In this document: piece after piece, positions 18,138 through 26,606 of the stretch
Layout: each line of letters opens with the position of its first letter
Numbering within the stretch: position 1 is the first letter of the stretch
Source: Bacteroidales bacterium
GTDB lineage: Bacteria; Bacteroidota; Bacteroidia; Bacteroidales; GCA-2748055
Length of the DNA: 64,000 nt
Assembly: GCA_020636775.1 (NCBI GenBank)
Contig: JACJXF010000013.1
Span: 1 to 64,000, forward strand
Direction of reading: 5' to 3'
Position numbers and translations under genes: made by a program
The notes under the pieces: generated by a model
Told to the model about the DNA's origin: nothing
Databases searched by the model: none
Seen by the model: the letters and a program-made list of their open reading frames with translations, nothing else

Positions 18138-18701
18138 TTAAGAAATAAATTTTATAACTATTTTTTCAGCTTCCATGAGAGCTACTTCAAGTTTATCATT
18201 TACTAAAACAGTGTCGAATTGGGTAGCATAGCTTAGCTCCTGTCTTACTTTTTCCAGACGCTTTTTCAGAGATGCTTCATCTTCAGTGGATCTGCCCCTC
18301 AGCCTTTTCTCCAGTTCTTCCATCGAAGGGGTATGAATAAATACCGAAAGGGCATCGCTCCCAAACTGTTTTTTTATATTGAGTCCTCCGATCACATCAA
18401 CATCAAAAACAACATGGTGGTTCAGATTGCGAATTCTGTCGACCTCCTTTTTAAGTGTTCCATAAAACTGATCAGGGTATACCTCTTCCCATTCAATAAA
18501 TTCTTTATTTTCAATCTTTTTGCGAAATTCCTCAGGACTCAGAAAATAATAATCTTTGCCATCTGCCTCATTAGCTCTCATTTTTCTGCTTGTTGCGGAA
18601 ATTGAAAATTCCAGGCCGGGGATAGTTTTCAGCAGGTGCCTGACTATCGTTGTTTTACCCGATCCTGACGGGGCTGAGAATATGAGCAGTTTACCTTTCA
18701 T
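18138..18701 (-). CDS. gmk: Guanylate kinase
   Basis: A 187-aa kinase converting GMP to GDP. The P-loop SAPSGSGKTT is at about residue 9, followed by the GMP-binding region (SATSRKMRANEADGKDYYF), YGTLKKEV and DVDVIGGLNIKK. All hallmark motifs are intact. It lies 2 bp downstream of yicC and 4 bp upstream of nadD on the same strand, so the three are one operon. Confidence 0.97.
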   Translation of the reverse strand: MKGKLLIFSAPSGSGKTTIVRHLLKTIPGLEFSISATSRKMRANEADGKDYYFLSPEEFRKKIENKEFIEWEEVYPDQFYGTLKKEVDRIRNLNHHVVFDVDVIGGLNIKKQFGSDALSVFIHTPSMEELEKRLRGRSTEDEASLKKRLEKVRQELSYATQFDTVLVNDKLEVALMEAEKIVIKFIS

Positions 18702-18703
18702 TC

Positions 18704-19579
18704 TTATAGGATATTCAAAATCTGTTCTTTTATGCGTTCCAGATCATCCTTCATATTAACAACAATTTTTTGCATTTCTGAGTCGGATGCTTTGGAGCCC
18801 AGGGTATTGATCTCCCTTCCCATTTCCTGCACTATGAACCCCAGCTTTTTACCTGCATTATCCTCATTATTTATTGTATCCCTGAAGTATTTGCAGTGAT
18901 TTGCAAGCCTTACCTTTTCTTCCGATACATCCAGCCTTTCGAGATAGTATATGAGTTCCTGCTCAAAACGATTCTTGTCGAGATCTTCCTTGATTTTTAA
19001 TTCCTCAAGCTGTGAATATATTTTTTCACGGATTTTTTGAATTCGTGCATTTTCAAATGGGCCAATTTTTTCCAGTCCCCTTAGGATGCTGTCGAGGTTC
19101 GAAAATAAATCTTTTTCAAGAGCCTTTCCTTCCTGAACCCTGAAGATATCGACCTGTTCGAGTGCAATCAGGATAAGTTTTCTGATTTCAGTCCATTCCG
19201 ATTCCTCAAATTCATTTTTATCCTGTTTTATGGTATCGGGAAGACGCATAACCAAAGAAAGAAAATCCGTTTCTGTGGAAATACCCAGCTCTGTAGCAAG
19301 TTCCCTAAACTGCTTATGATACGAGAGTATAACATCTTTATTTAAGGTGGATGGAGTAACACCCGATTTCAGTTCATATGAAAGGCTGAGATCAATTTTT
19401 CCCCGCTGAAGCTTTTCTGTGACCAGTTGCCGGACTTCCAGTTCCTTTGAACGATAAGCATAGGGGGTTTTAAGATTAATATCGCAGTTTTTTGAATTCA
19501 GACTTTTTATTTCAACCTGAATTGTTTTGTCTGAAAGCGTTAGTTCTGCCTTGCCATAACCAGTCATGGATCTGATCAT
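18704..19579 (-). CDS. YicC/YloC family endoribonuclease
   Basis: A 291-aa YicC-family protein beginning MIRSMTGYGKAE, the family's invariant N-terminus; the C-terminal DUF1732 region contains GKKLGFIVQEMGREINTLGSKA. Members act as endoribonucleases affecting sRNA and mRNA turnover. An in-frame ATG exists at 19603, but the family start at 19579 fits, and a -7 element sits just upstream. It is the first gene of the yicC-gmk-nadD operon. Confidence 0.93.
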   Translation of the reverse strand: MIRSMTGYGKAELTLSDKTIQVEIKSLNSKNCDINLKTPYAYRSKELEVRQLVTEKLQRGKIDLSLSYELKSGVTPSTLNKDVILSYHKQFRELATELGISTETDFLSLVMRLPDTIKQDKNEFEESEWTEIRKLILIALEQVDIFRVQEGKALEKDLFSNLDSILRGLEKIGPFENARIQKIREKIYSQLEELKIKEDLDKNRFEQELIYYLERLDVSEEKVRLANHCKYFRDTINNEDNAGKKLGFIVQEMGREINTLGSKASDSEMQKIVVNMKDDLERIKEQILNIL

Positions 19580-19605
19580 AATATTTTTTTGAGATTGATG
19601 CATAA

Positions 19606-19613
19606 CAAAGGTA
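19606..19613 (-). promoter_or_regulatory. Putative -7 element for the yicC-gmk-nadD operon
   Basis: Minus-strand TACCTTTG is an exact TAnnTTTG match, ending 26 bp before the yicC ATG at 19579. No clear -33 TTTG is found at 19-21 bp spacing. Confidence 0.4.
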
Positions 19614-19720
19614 ATATTTCCGTGGAATTTTAATGGTATGTGTTTCCAAAGTACGGGAAAGAGAGGTATTGTTTTGACTGTAAATCACCTTTGGAAATAA
19701 GAAGCAGTCTCTTTAAAAGC

Positions 19721-21070
19721 TCAGGGTACAGGCACTTTAACTACTGTTTTTTTCTTCCAGCGACCCGTACGATAATACAGGAACGACATGATCATTCCGG
19801 CTGTCCAGCCTATGGGCACGGCCCACCATATGCCTGCTTCACCTATCCTGCCCGACAGAAAATAAGCCATGGGAATTCGGATCAGCCAGAGTGCAAAAAG
19901 AGTTATAAACATGGGAATAAGAGTATCGCCGGCTCCCCTCATAACCCCTGCAAACGTGAACATGGTTGCGAAGACCAGATAAAAGGATGTTACAATAGTC
20001 AGGTATTCGCCGCCAATCCGGATGACTTCCGTTTCACTTTCATTTGTAAAAATATGCATGATATAGGATCGGAAGATTATCAGCAGGGCTGTAATCAGAA
20101 TGGAGGTCAGCCACGACATAACCAGGGTCATGATAAGACCTTTCTGAACCCTTTCAATTTTGCCTGCACCAATGTTTTGTCCCACAAATGTGGAAAGAGC
20201 CTGAGCAAAAACCATTGCAGGCACGGTTGCAATGGAATCGATCCGGCCGGCAGCGGAAAAGGCAGCTACCACATTGGTTCCGAAAGTATTCACAATACTG
20301 AAAAGTGCCATCATTCCCAGAGCGACAAAGGTTTGTTGCAATCCTGTAGGCAGACCGATGCGGAAGCTGGCTTTAAATATTTCTGTATCGAATTTCCAGT
20401 TCCGGAAATCGAATGAAATGATTTCATGGGTACGATGTAGGTAAATCATAGCCAGTACCAGGGCACCCCCCTGAGATATAATAGTAGCATAGGCAGCTCC
20501 AGCAATTCCCCATTTGAAAACCAATACAAAAAGCAGGTCCAGACCAATATTGGAAAGAGTACTAAGTATCAGGAAATACAGGGGAGTTTTAGAATCGCCC
20601 AATCCGCGAAGGATTGCTGCTGTGCCGTTAAATCCAAAAAACAGGATAATGCCGGAAACATAAATATTCAGATAAGTTCGTGCCAGGGGGAGTAATTCCG
20701 GAGGAAGCTTTGTTAATCTGAAAATGGGTTCAACGAGTAAAAGGCCGGCAGAAGTGAGAACAACAGAACCAATGAGCATGAAAATATAGAGGGTTTGTAT
20801 TGCCCTTTTAACCTTATCCATGTCTTTTGCGCCAAAATACTGCGATATAACCACCATTCCTCCTGAAGCAATACCAATCATCAGGGCGATCATGGTAAAA
20901 ATGATAGGGAATGATGCTCCAACTGCGGCCAGGGCTTCCTTACCCAGAAATTTCCCGACAATGGCACTGTCGACCATGCTGTACATCTGCTGGAAAAGAT
21001 TTCCAAAAAGCATTGGCAGTGCAAAAAAGAAAATCAGCCTTCCTTCTCGTCCGGTTGTTAAATCCTTCAT
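19721..21070 (-). CDS. MATE family efflux transporter
   Basis: A 449-aa inner-membrane protein with about twelve helices, of the multidrug and toxin extrusion family (NorM/DinF type), expected to expel compounds using Na+ or H+. Family features seen: an N-terminal GREGRLIFFFALPMLFGNL stretch, MYSMVDSAIVGKFLGKEALAAVGAS in helix 2, and internal pseudo-symmetry (QTFVALGMMALFSIVNTFG in the second half). The ATG at 21070 (MKDLTTG) is preferred over an in-frame one at 21091. It is monocistronic, and nothing nearby indicates the substrate. Confidence 0.93.
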   Translation of the reverse strand: MKDLTTGREGRLIFFFALPMLFGNLFQQMYSMVDSAIVGKFLGKEALAAVGASFPIIFTMIALMIGIASGGMVVISQYFGAKDMDKVKRAIQTLYIFMLIGSVVLTSAGLLLVEPIFRLTKLPPELLPLARTYLNIYVSGIILFFGFNGTAAILRGLGDSKTPLYFLILSTLSNIGLDLLFVLVFKWGIAGAAYATIISQGGALVLAMIYLHRTHEIISFDFRNWKFDTEIFKASFRIGLPTGLQQTFVALGMMALFSIVNTFGTNVVAAFSAAGRIDSIATVPAMVFAQALSTFVGQNIGAGKIERVQKGLIMTLVMSWLTSILITALLIIFRSYIMHIFTNESETEVIRIGGEYLTIVTSFYLVFATMFTFAGVMRGAGDTLIPMFITLFALWLIRIPMAYFLSGRIGEAGIWWAVPIGWTAGMIMSFLYYRTGRWKKKTVVKVPVP

Positions 21071-21406
21071 CCCGATTTTTAAGAATTGCAAAAGTGAGGA
21101 TTTTTATTCAGCATACAAAACCCGGAATTAGACTGAAGACTAAAGGAAAGTTAATAATATTAAAGAACAACGATTGCCTGATATAATCCATTCTCAGTTT
21201 TCCTGAGGCTTGCATATATCCTTAATCTTAAGCCGGTTGGCCTTAAGGTTTTCAATGTAAGCTTATATTTTGCTGAAAATTTAATGGCTATTGCACTACC
21301 AATCATATCTGCCCCCATTACGATTTTTTTTGAGCGGGAACTTTTTTTTACCTCAATTAATAATCGGGATTAAAAGGTAATTGGCATTTATTATTTTTTA
21401 CTGCAT
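21071..21406. other. Intergenic gap with one weak short open frame
   Basis: This 336-bp gap between two minus-strand genes holds no RNA gene or hairpin that I can support. The only notable item is a 52-codon minus-strand frame at 21160-21318, listed separately. The rest is AT-rich with T-runs at about 21324 and 21342. Confidence 0.5.
21160..21318 (-). CDS. Possible small ORF, 52 aa, or coding remnant
   Basis: ATG at 21318, stop at 21160-21162. The product begins MGADMIGSAIAIKFSAKYKL, is basic, and ends AIVVL. The frame stays open upstream of the ATG for about 20 more codons. There is no family match that I know and no promoter. It could be a remnant of a longer gene; support is weak. Confidence 0.2.
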   Translation of the reverse strand: MGADMIGSAIAIKFSAKYKLTLKTLRPTGLRLRIYASLRKTENGLYQAIVVL

Positions 21407-22429
21407 TTAAAAATGATAGTAATACCCTACTGTAAAATCAAAACCAGAGCCATCCGGCGAATTGATTTTTTCTTCAGTGGTTATATGCGTGCTGCCCTCA
21501 CTGGTATATTTATAATTCACATTATAATATCGCACACCAAGACTCATGGATCCTCTGTCAGAGAAATTGGAAGAGAAAACAAGAGATGCGTGCAGACCCG
21601 GTGAAGTCAGGTATTTGTATTTGTACTTGTCACCTCCGGTATTTGACGCATCAACTTTCATAGTACCAAACTGGTATACACTGACGCCTCCTCCCAGTCT
21701 GAATCGGTAATATTCACCTCCTTTTATAGGTATAACCAGTGCAGGGGTAAAACTTATCCCCATTCGATTAAAACTGGCACTTGCATTTTTTAATGGTCGG
21801 GATAATGTAGATCCCTGGTAAAAACATTGCAAAGAAAGGTCTGCGAATTTATTAATCTGGTATCCATAATCCAGTCCACCTCCAAATCCACCCCCTGTAC
21901 TAAGAGTGACAACCTCCTTATTCTCGTCAATAAACATGGGGATGGTTTCAAATCCTACTCCGCCTGTCATATATAATCCCATACGGGATTTATTAACCCT
22001 GTTTGGTTTTAGTTCAGAAAGTTGCATCCTCAGACTGCCTCCCTCAATAATTGCTTTTCCGGCAATTGAATCTGTCAGCTCTAATCCTGGTGAGCCCGAC
22101 CAGTAGCCCATATTTATATACGATTTAATGTAATATACATGCCCGGCCTGCAGGTCCAGTTTTAGTTTGGCTTCTTTACCCATACTGCATGAAATAATAT
22201 ATTCACCGGGCTCGGCATCGTAAAGGCACCATGAGGCATTTTTAAGATGAACCACCGACATGCCATTCATGGAAATATTCATTTTAACCCCTGATCCCAT
22301 GTAATTTGGAAGTCGGTAGAAATATACTCTTACTGAAGCGATTGACTCAGCATTTGTGGGATCATTTTGAGCAGACCCGTAGGCTAACGGGAAAAGAATC
22401 AGGCTAATCAGAAGAAGCAGTTTTTTCAT
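21407..22429 (-). CDS. Exported DUF2846-like domain joined to a putative outer-membrane beta-barrel
   Basis: A 340-aa protein. The signal peptide is about residues 1-20 (LAYGSAQ). Residues about 28-130 look like DUF2846: VRVYFYRLPNYMGSGVK, a central MNGMSVVHL strand, AEPGEYIISC and then AGHVYYIKSYI. From about 155 to the end there are eight or so amphipathic strands rich in Gly/Tyr (GGGFGGGLDYGYQI, MSLGVRYYNVNY). The chain ends in YYYHF, with the terminal aromatic expected of an outer-membrane barrel. DUF2846 proteins are usually single-domain lipoproteins, so the pairing is unusual. Function is unknown. Neighbours on the same strand (MATE, GH28) give no clear link. Confidence 0.75.
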   Translation of the reverse strand: MKKLLLLISLILFPLAYGSAQNDPTNAESIASVRVYFYRLPNYMGSGVKMNISMNGMSVVHLKNASWCLYDAEPGEYIISCSMGKEAKLKLDLQAGHVYYIKSYINMGYWSGSPGLELTDSIAGKAIIEGGSLRMQLSELKPNRVNKSRMGLYMTGGVGFETIPMFIDENKEVVTLSTGGGFGGGLDYGYQINKFADLSLQCFYQGSTLSRPLKNASASFNRMGISFTPALVIPIKGGEYYRFRLGGGVSVYQFGTMKVDASNTGGDKYKYKYLTSPGLHASLVFSSNFSDRGSMSLGVRYYNVNYKYTSEGSTHITTEEKINSPDGSGFDFTVGYYYHF

Positions 22430-22486
22430 AGTTCAGATGTGTTTTGTTTCAGGTATAGTATTTCTCAATATAGGTTAATGTAAGAA

Positions 22487-24061
22487 TCAGCTTTGTTTCT
22501 TAATCCTGTTCGAAGGACCCAGAATTGAGTAATTTCCATCATACATCTTTTCATCAATAACTACATTGAACAGTTTCAGATTGAATACATTCATATAGTC
22601 AAATGGCAGGTTCTCTTTAAAATCAGGATCAAGATTAATATGGACGTTTTTAATCGTAATATTACTTGTTGGCTTCTCCCTCCAACCATAAACTCTTATC
22701 CCGTTATGGGCCTTCTCAGCAACAACGTTTTCAATAACGATATTTTTGAATTGTGGAATGTAGGGACTGATTGTATCACCATCATAATTTGGGTTTAATG
22801 ATATAACATCATCTTCAACAATATTCAGTTGCAGATTATTAATATAAATGTTTTCAGTTACACCGCCACGTGACCGGCTGCTCTTAATATAAACTCCGTT
22901 TTTAACATTCTGCACACTTATATTATCAACTGCATAAATATTTCTAACCCCGGCAGCTGTCTCACTCCCGATAGCTATGGCATGATGTCCCTTAAAAACA
23001 CATTTTCTCGCAACCACGTTTTCTGAGATACCCCCCAGTCGGTTATCTTGAATATAATCAGATTTAACACCCTCCAGTTCCGTGCCTTTTACGTCAACTC
23101 CTTCCCGTCCTTCCCTGTCGCGACCAGACTTTATAACCACATTATCGTCATGGTTATTGAACATTATATTTTCAATGATTACATCTTTTGACGATTCAAT
23201 ATCAAAGCCATCATTATTAACGTTTCCGGCATCGAAGAAGATATTGCTGAAATGGAGGTTTTGCGAAAATACGGAATGTACCACCCAAAATGGGGGATTG
23301 CTGATTTTAATCCCGTCAACACGAACATTCCTGCAAAGGAAGAATTGAAGCATGGAAGGGCGGAGGTTGAAGTTTTTTACATCAGCCAATTTTCTGTTTG
23401 CAAGCGGAATACCTTCACTATTATATTTTCTTGGTCCATCCTTTTCGGGATAAAAGTTTTTACCCTCAGAAGAGAAATAAGCCCACTTGACCCAGTTCTC
23501 TCCGTCACCGGAAATTTCCGGAGATGCTCCATTTCCGCCGGTATAGGAAAATACAATGTTTTCAATATTAAAGGCTCTGAACAGCGGTGATAGTCCGTAT
23601 ATGGTTGTTCCTTCGTAGCGTGTAATGACTCCTTTGTTCTGGTTTGAATATGCCTGCGGATTACATTCGAAAAATAATCGTACAGAAGGCTGAAAAATTA
23701 GCTCGATGTTGGAACGGAGCTCAACAGGTCCCCCGATTCTGTATGTTTCCGTAAGCTTTACCCAGGCTTCCGGACCCGAAGTATGAGGAAATAATACTTT
23801 GCCGCCTCCCTTTGCACTCTGTATATCAATGGCAGCCTGAATATCATTCCTGAAATCATAACTACCCAATTCATCGGGCTTATGACCCGAGAAAACAATT
23901 ATATCCAAGGTGTCTCCCGGAATGTGTATTGAAGATATTCTGCTTTCAATGGCTTTAATTGAATCATTTATCAGAGCATCTGATTGTTTCAAAGCAGGGT
24001 GCGGGTCTTTGCAACTGATAATAACCAGACAGAGAAGAAATAAGCCGGATATCCATTTCAT
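22487..24061 (-). CDS. GH28-family (polygalacturonase-like) lipoprotein
   Basis: A 524-aa right-handed beta-helix protein. A lipobox (IISC, Cys at about 17) predicts membrane anchoring in the envelope. GH28 motifs in order: VNNDGFDIESS (NTD region), HDDNVVIKSG (DD region), GHHAIAIGSE (GHG region) and GVYIKSS (RIK region, with Tyr for Arg). It probably cleaves galacturonan or a related uronic-acid polymer by hydrolysis. The changed RIK and GHG motifs suggest a substrate other than plain homogalacturonan. It is not in a SusC/SusD locus. A DUF2846-like gene follows at 57 bp on the same strand. Confidence 0.88.
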   Translation of the reverse strand: MKWISGLFLLCLVIISCKDPHPALKQSDALINDSIKAIESRISSIHIPGDTLDIIVFSGHKPDELGSYDFRNDIQAAIDIQSAKGGGKVLFPHTSGPEAWVKLTETYRIGGPVELRSNIELIFQPSVRLFFECNPQAYSNQNKGVITRYEGTTIYGLSPLFRAFNIENIVFSYTGGNGASPEISGDGENWVKWAYFSSEGKNFYPEKDGPRKYNSEGIPLANRKLADVKNFNLRPSMLQFFLCRNVRVDGIKISNPPFWVVHSVFSQNLHFSNIFFDAGNVNNDGFDIESSKDVIIENIMFNNHDDNVVIKSGRDREGREGVDVKGTELEGVKSDYIQDNRLGGISENVVARKCVFKGHHAIAIGSETAAGVRNIYAVDNISVQNVKNGVYIKSSRSRGGVTENIYINNLQLNIVEDDVISLNPNYDGDTISPYIPQFKNIVIENVVAEKAHNGIRVYGWREKPTSNITIKNVHINLDPDFKENLPFDYMNVFNLKLFNVVIDEKMYDGNYSILGPSNRIKKQS

Positions 24062-24084
24062 AATTGTAAATGCTGAATGATGAT

Positions 24085-24645
24085 TTAGTATATAAATGGG
24101 ATTAACTTTCGGCTTGTCTTCATATATGTCAGATACTCTTTTCCAAAGTGTGCGATAAGTGTATTTTCTTCAATCCTTATTCTTTGCTGAAAAGCAATAA
24201 ATACAAAACCAAAAGCTATAAGAACTGAATACCAGTTATTGAGAGAAAATCCAAATCCTATAAACGAAAGAAGTGATGCGGCATATGAAGGATGTCGGAT
24301 AAATTTGTATATACCGTCAGTTTTTAGAGTGTGATTCTCCCTGATGGTGACAGTAACAGTAAAATGCTTCCCCAGTGTGGTAATTACCCAAAGTCGAAGG
24401 CTTACGCCAAGAACAATCAAAAAAAGTCCTGAATAAGCGGCAAATGAGTTTAAACTAATTGCCTGAGGGAAATTTATCGATGCCATTACAGCCAGAAAGT
24501 TGCCAACAATGATAAGTCCCCACAAAAGATAAATGGAACCCTTATCCATATTCTTCATGTCATTATCACCTGACTTGAAAATACGATTCAGCGCTATTTC
24601 ACTGATGAACCAAACCATATAAATAAAAAGAAAAAGGAGATTCAT
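24085..24645 (-). CDS. Isoprenylcysteine carboxyl methyltransferase (ICMT)-like membrane protein
   Basis: A 186-aa protein with about five membrane helices. The C-terminal half carries the ICMT/PEMT signature: LKTDGIYKFIRHPSYAA, then RIEENTLIAHFGKEYLTYM, which binds S-adenosylmethionine. Bacterial relatives methylate unknown small or lipid substrates; protein prenylation is not expected here. It ends 24 bp from the GH28 gene start and begins 130 bp from the end of tryptophanase. Substrate is unknown. Confidence 0.85.
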   Translation of the reverse strand: MNLLFLFIYMVWFISEIALNRIFKSGDNDMKNMDKGSIYLLWGLIIVGNFLAVMASINFPQAISLNSFAAYSGLFLIVLGVSLRLWVITTLGKHFTVTVTIRENHTLKTDGIYKFIRHPSYAASLLSFIGFGFSLNNWYSVLIAFGFVFIAFQQRIRIEENTLIAHFGKEYLTYMKTSRKLIPFIY

Positions 24646-24775
24646 AATTCTAATATTGTGGCAAATACAAATTTGATCAGGTGCACAGACAAGGTCTGAA
24701 TTATTATATAGTTATCAGGATACATCCATTGGTAACCAAATTTAGTTTATTTTTTTTTAGAAGAACTAATGCATT

Positions 24776-26164
24776 CTATTTTATTACAGGGATTTTTTCG
24801 AGCTCAATGGTAAAATGTCTCAGAATCGGAGCCTCATTGAGAATGCGGTACCCCGACCGGATCGATTCTCTTCGCTTGTAGACATTTTTTATGGCTGCTG
24901 CAATATAATCCATATGACTATTGGTATAAACCCTGCGAGGGATTGCCAGTCGCACCATTTCCATTTGAGGAAACCGGTTCTCCCTGCTCACAGGATCACG
25001 GTCGGCCATAAGAGCCCCGATTTCTACTCCACGTATTCCTGCCTCAAGATATATTTCCAGAGCCAGGGTCTGTGCGACAAATTCTTCTCTTTTAATATGC
25101 GGAAGAAATTTCAGAGCATCAATGAAAACTGCATGTCCCCCGATGGGTTGCTGAACGGGAATTCCTTCATCTGTCAGCAGGGAACCCAGATAGTGCACCT
25201 GCCGGATTCGGGTATCCAGATAATCCTTGTCAATGACTTCTTTCAGTCCCTGCGCAAGGGCTGCCATGTCACGTCCTGCCATCCCTCCATAGGTATTGAA
25301 TCCTTCAAACATAATATTGAAGGTAGATGCCAGCTTATAGAGTTTCTCATCCCTGAGGCCTATAAATCCACCTATGTTTACAATCCCGTCTTTCTTGCTG
25401 CTCATGGTCATCCCGTCGGCATATCTATACATCTCTTTCACAATCTCAGGAATTGATTTCCCCCTGAATTCTTCTTCTCTTTCATGAATAAACCAGGCGT
25501 TTTCAGCAAAGCGGGCTGAATCGAAGAACAGTGGTATTCCATATTTTCGTGAAAGTTTGTGAACTCCCCGGATGTTTTCGATGGAAACCGGCTGCCCTCC
25601 AAAAGTATTGCAGGTAATGGTTAGCATGATAAATGGAATGTTTTCGGGGGAGTCAGACTTTAGTACCTGCTCAAGTTTTATTAAATCAATATTCCCTTTA
25701 AAAGGGTGAACACTCGTGCTGTCAGATGCCTCATCAATAGTGCAATCGATGGCTGTTGCCTTGCGAAATTCAATGTGGCCTTTTGTGGTATCGAAATGCG
25801 CATTCCCCGGGACCTTATCACCTGCTTTTACCAGACAGGAGAATAACACATTTTCTGCAGCCCTTCCCTGATGTGTTGGAAGAAAATATTCGAAGCCAAA
25901 AATGTCCTTAATAGTATCTTTAAGCTTGTAATAGGAGCGGGAGCCGGCGTAGCTTTCGTCGCCCGACATCAATTCAGCCCACTGCCTGTCGCTCATGGCA
26001 CCGGTGCCCGAATCTGTCAGAAGATCAATAAACACCTGCTCGCTTCTGAGATTAAACAGATTGTATTTCGCATCACGGAGCCATTGCAGACGCTGTTCTT
26101 TAGTACTTTGATATATTGGCTCAATCATTTTTATTTTGTAGGATTCGCAGTTTGGAAGAAGCAT
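24776..26164 (-). CDS. tnaA: Tryptophanase (beta-eliminating lyase)
   Basis: A 462-aa PLP enzyme splitting L-tryptophan into indole, pyruvate and ammonia. It resembles both tryptophanase and tyrosine phenol-lyase, but three positions that separate the two are of tryptophanase type: Asp125 (HFDTTKGH; Thr in the phenol-lyase), Ile382 (RGVEIGA; Arg in the phenol-lyase) and His450 (LRHFT; Phe in the phenol-lyase). The PLP lysine is about Lys258 in MSSKKDGIVN. The start at 26164 gives the normal N-terminus with YKIKMIEP. No tryptophan permease or TnaC-like leader peptide is adjacent. A 442-bp upstream region holds a dispersed repeat starting 3 bp from the ATG. Indole would be excreted and pyruvate fed to fermentation. 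Confidence 0.92.
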   Translation of the reverse strand: MLLPNCESYKIKMIEPIYQSTKEQRLQWLRDAKYNLFNLRSEQVFIDLLTDSGTGAMSDRQWAELMSGDESYAGSRSYYKLKDTIKDIFGFEYFLPTHQGRAAENVLFSCLVKAGDKVPGNAHFDTTKGHIEFRKATAIDCTIDEASDSTSVHPFKGNIDLIKLEQVLKSDSPENIPFIMLTITCNTFGGQPVSIENIRGVHKLSRKYGIPLFFDSARFAENAWFIHEREEEFRGKSIPEIVKEMYRYADGMTMSSKKDGIVNIGGFIGLRDEKLYKLASTFNIMFEGFNTYGGMAGRDMAALAQGLKEVIDKDYLDTRIRQVHYLGSLLTDEGIPVQQPIGGHAVFIDALKFLPHIKREEFVAQTLALEIYLEAGIRGVEIGALMADRDPVSRENRFPQMEMVRLAIPRRVYTNSHMDYIAAAIKNVYKRRESIRSGYRILNEAPILRHFTIELEKIPVIK

Positions 26165-26166
26165 GT

Positions 26167-26328
26167 GGATTGGGAATTATGGATTAGGAATTATGAATTA
26201 TTAACTATGAAACCAGGCCAGCGCCAGGGGGTTATTTGGGAAGTTGGTGTTAATGCCTGCCTGCCCGTATGCAGGGGTGAATGCCTGATAAATGCGAAAT
26301 AGTAAATGCAAAGTAGTAAATGCAAAAA
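26167..26328 (+). repeat. Composite dispersed repeat, copy A
   Basis: Three parts. Heptamers at 26167-26215 start GGATTGG, GAATTAT, GGATTAG, GAATTAT, GAATTAT. The core at 26216-26283 matches copy B (35265-35332, opposite strand) at 57 of 68 positions by hand alignment, and contains a CCTGC/GCAGG stem. A tail to about 26328 has repeated AGTAAATGCAAA. The element lies immediately 5' of tnaA, heptamers nearest the gene. Confidence 0.75.
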
Positions 26329-26461
26329 GCTTGTATTATGGGATCAGGTTTCACTCACTCAAGCTCCGTGAAACGCGTCGCGGTTTTTGATGTTCCTGAA
26401 TAGGGTGCGACAGGAGATGGTGCTTTGAGAATAAAATATAGTTTGCATTGTTCTCATAACA

Positions 26462-26469
26462 CAAAATTA
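26462..26469 (-). promoter_or_regulatory. Putative -7 element for tnaA
   Basis: Minus-strand TAATTTTG is an exact TAnnTTTG match. A TTTG lies upstream at a 13-bp spacing, shorter than the usual 19-21. If used, tnaA would have a leader of about 290 nt containing repeat copy A. Confidence 0.3.
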
Positions 26470-26606
26470 GAGAAGCCTGGAACAAAATAAGCCCGATATC
26501 CGGTGTTTGTCAGCAGGTTTTAATCTGAATTATTTTTTTCTCTGCGTAAGCAATGACTTCGCGGATGGGAATAATTTTAATTGCTTTTAGTGGTGTCTGA
26601 ACAGTA

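Larger units (their letters stand above)
26165..26606. other. Intergenic region upstream of tnaA, repeat-bearing
   Basis: 442 bp without a gene. In order it holds heptamer repeats (26167-26215), a 68-bp repeat core (26216-26283), an AATGC-rich tail to about 26328, and a candidate tnaA -7 element at 26462-26469. The implied tnaA leader is nearly 300 nt. A 32-codon minus-strand frame (26359-26457) contains no Trp codon. Confidence 0.6.

Noticed and set aside
19640..20416. 258-codon Cys/His-rich plus-strand frame opposite the MATE gene
   Set aside because: The Cys/His content mirrors codons of the membrane protein on the other strand; no zinc-binding family pattern is seen.
24776..26164. Tyrosine phenol-lyase
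   Set aside because: The three positions that distinguish the enzymes (Asp125, Ile382, His450) agree with tryptophanase.
26359..26457. 32-codon minus-strand frame upstream of tnaA as a TnaC-like leader peptide
   Set aside because: It has no Trp codon and no Asp-Pro end as in TnaC, and it would start almost at the predicted transcription start.
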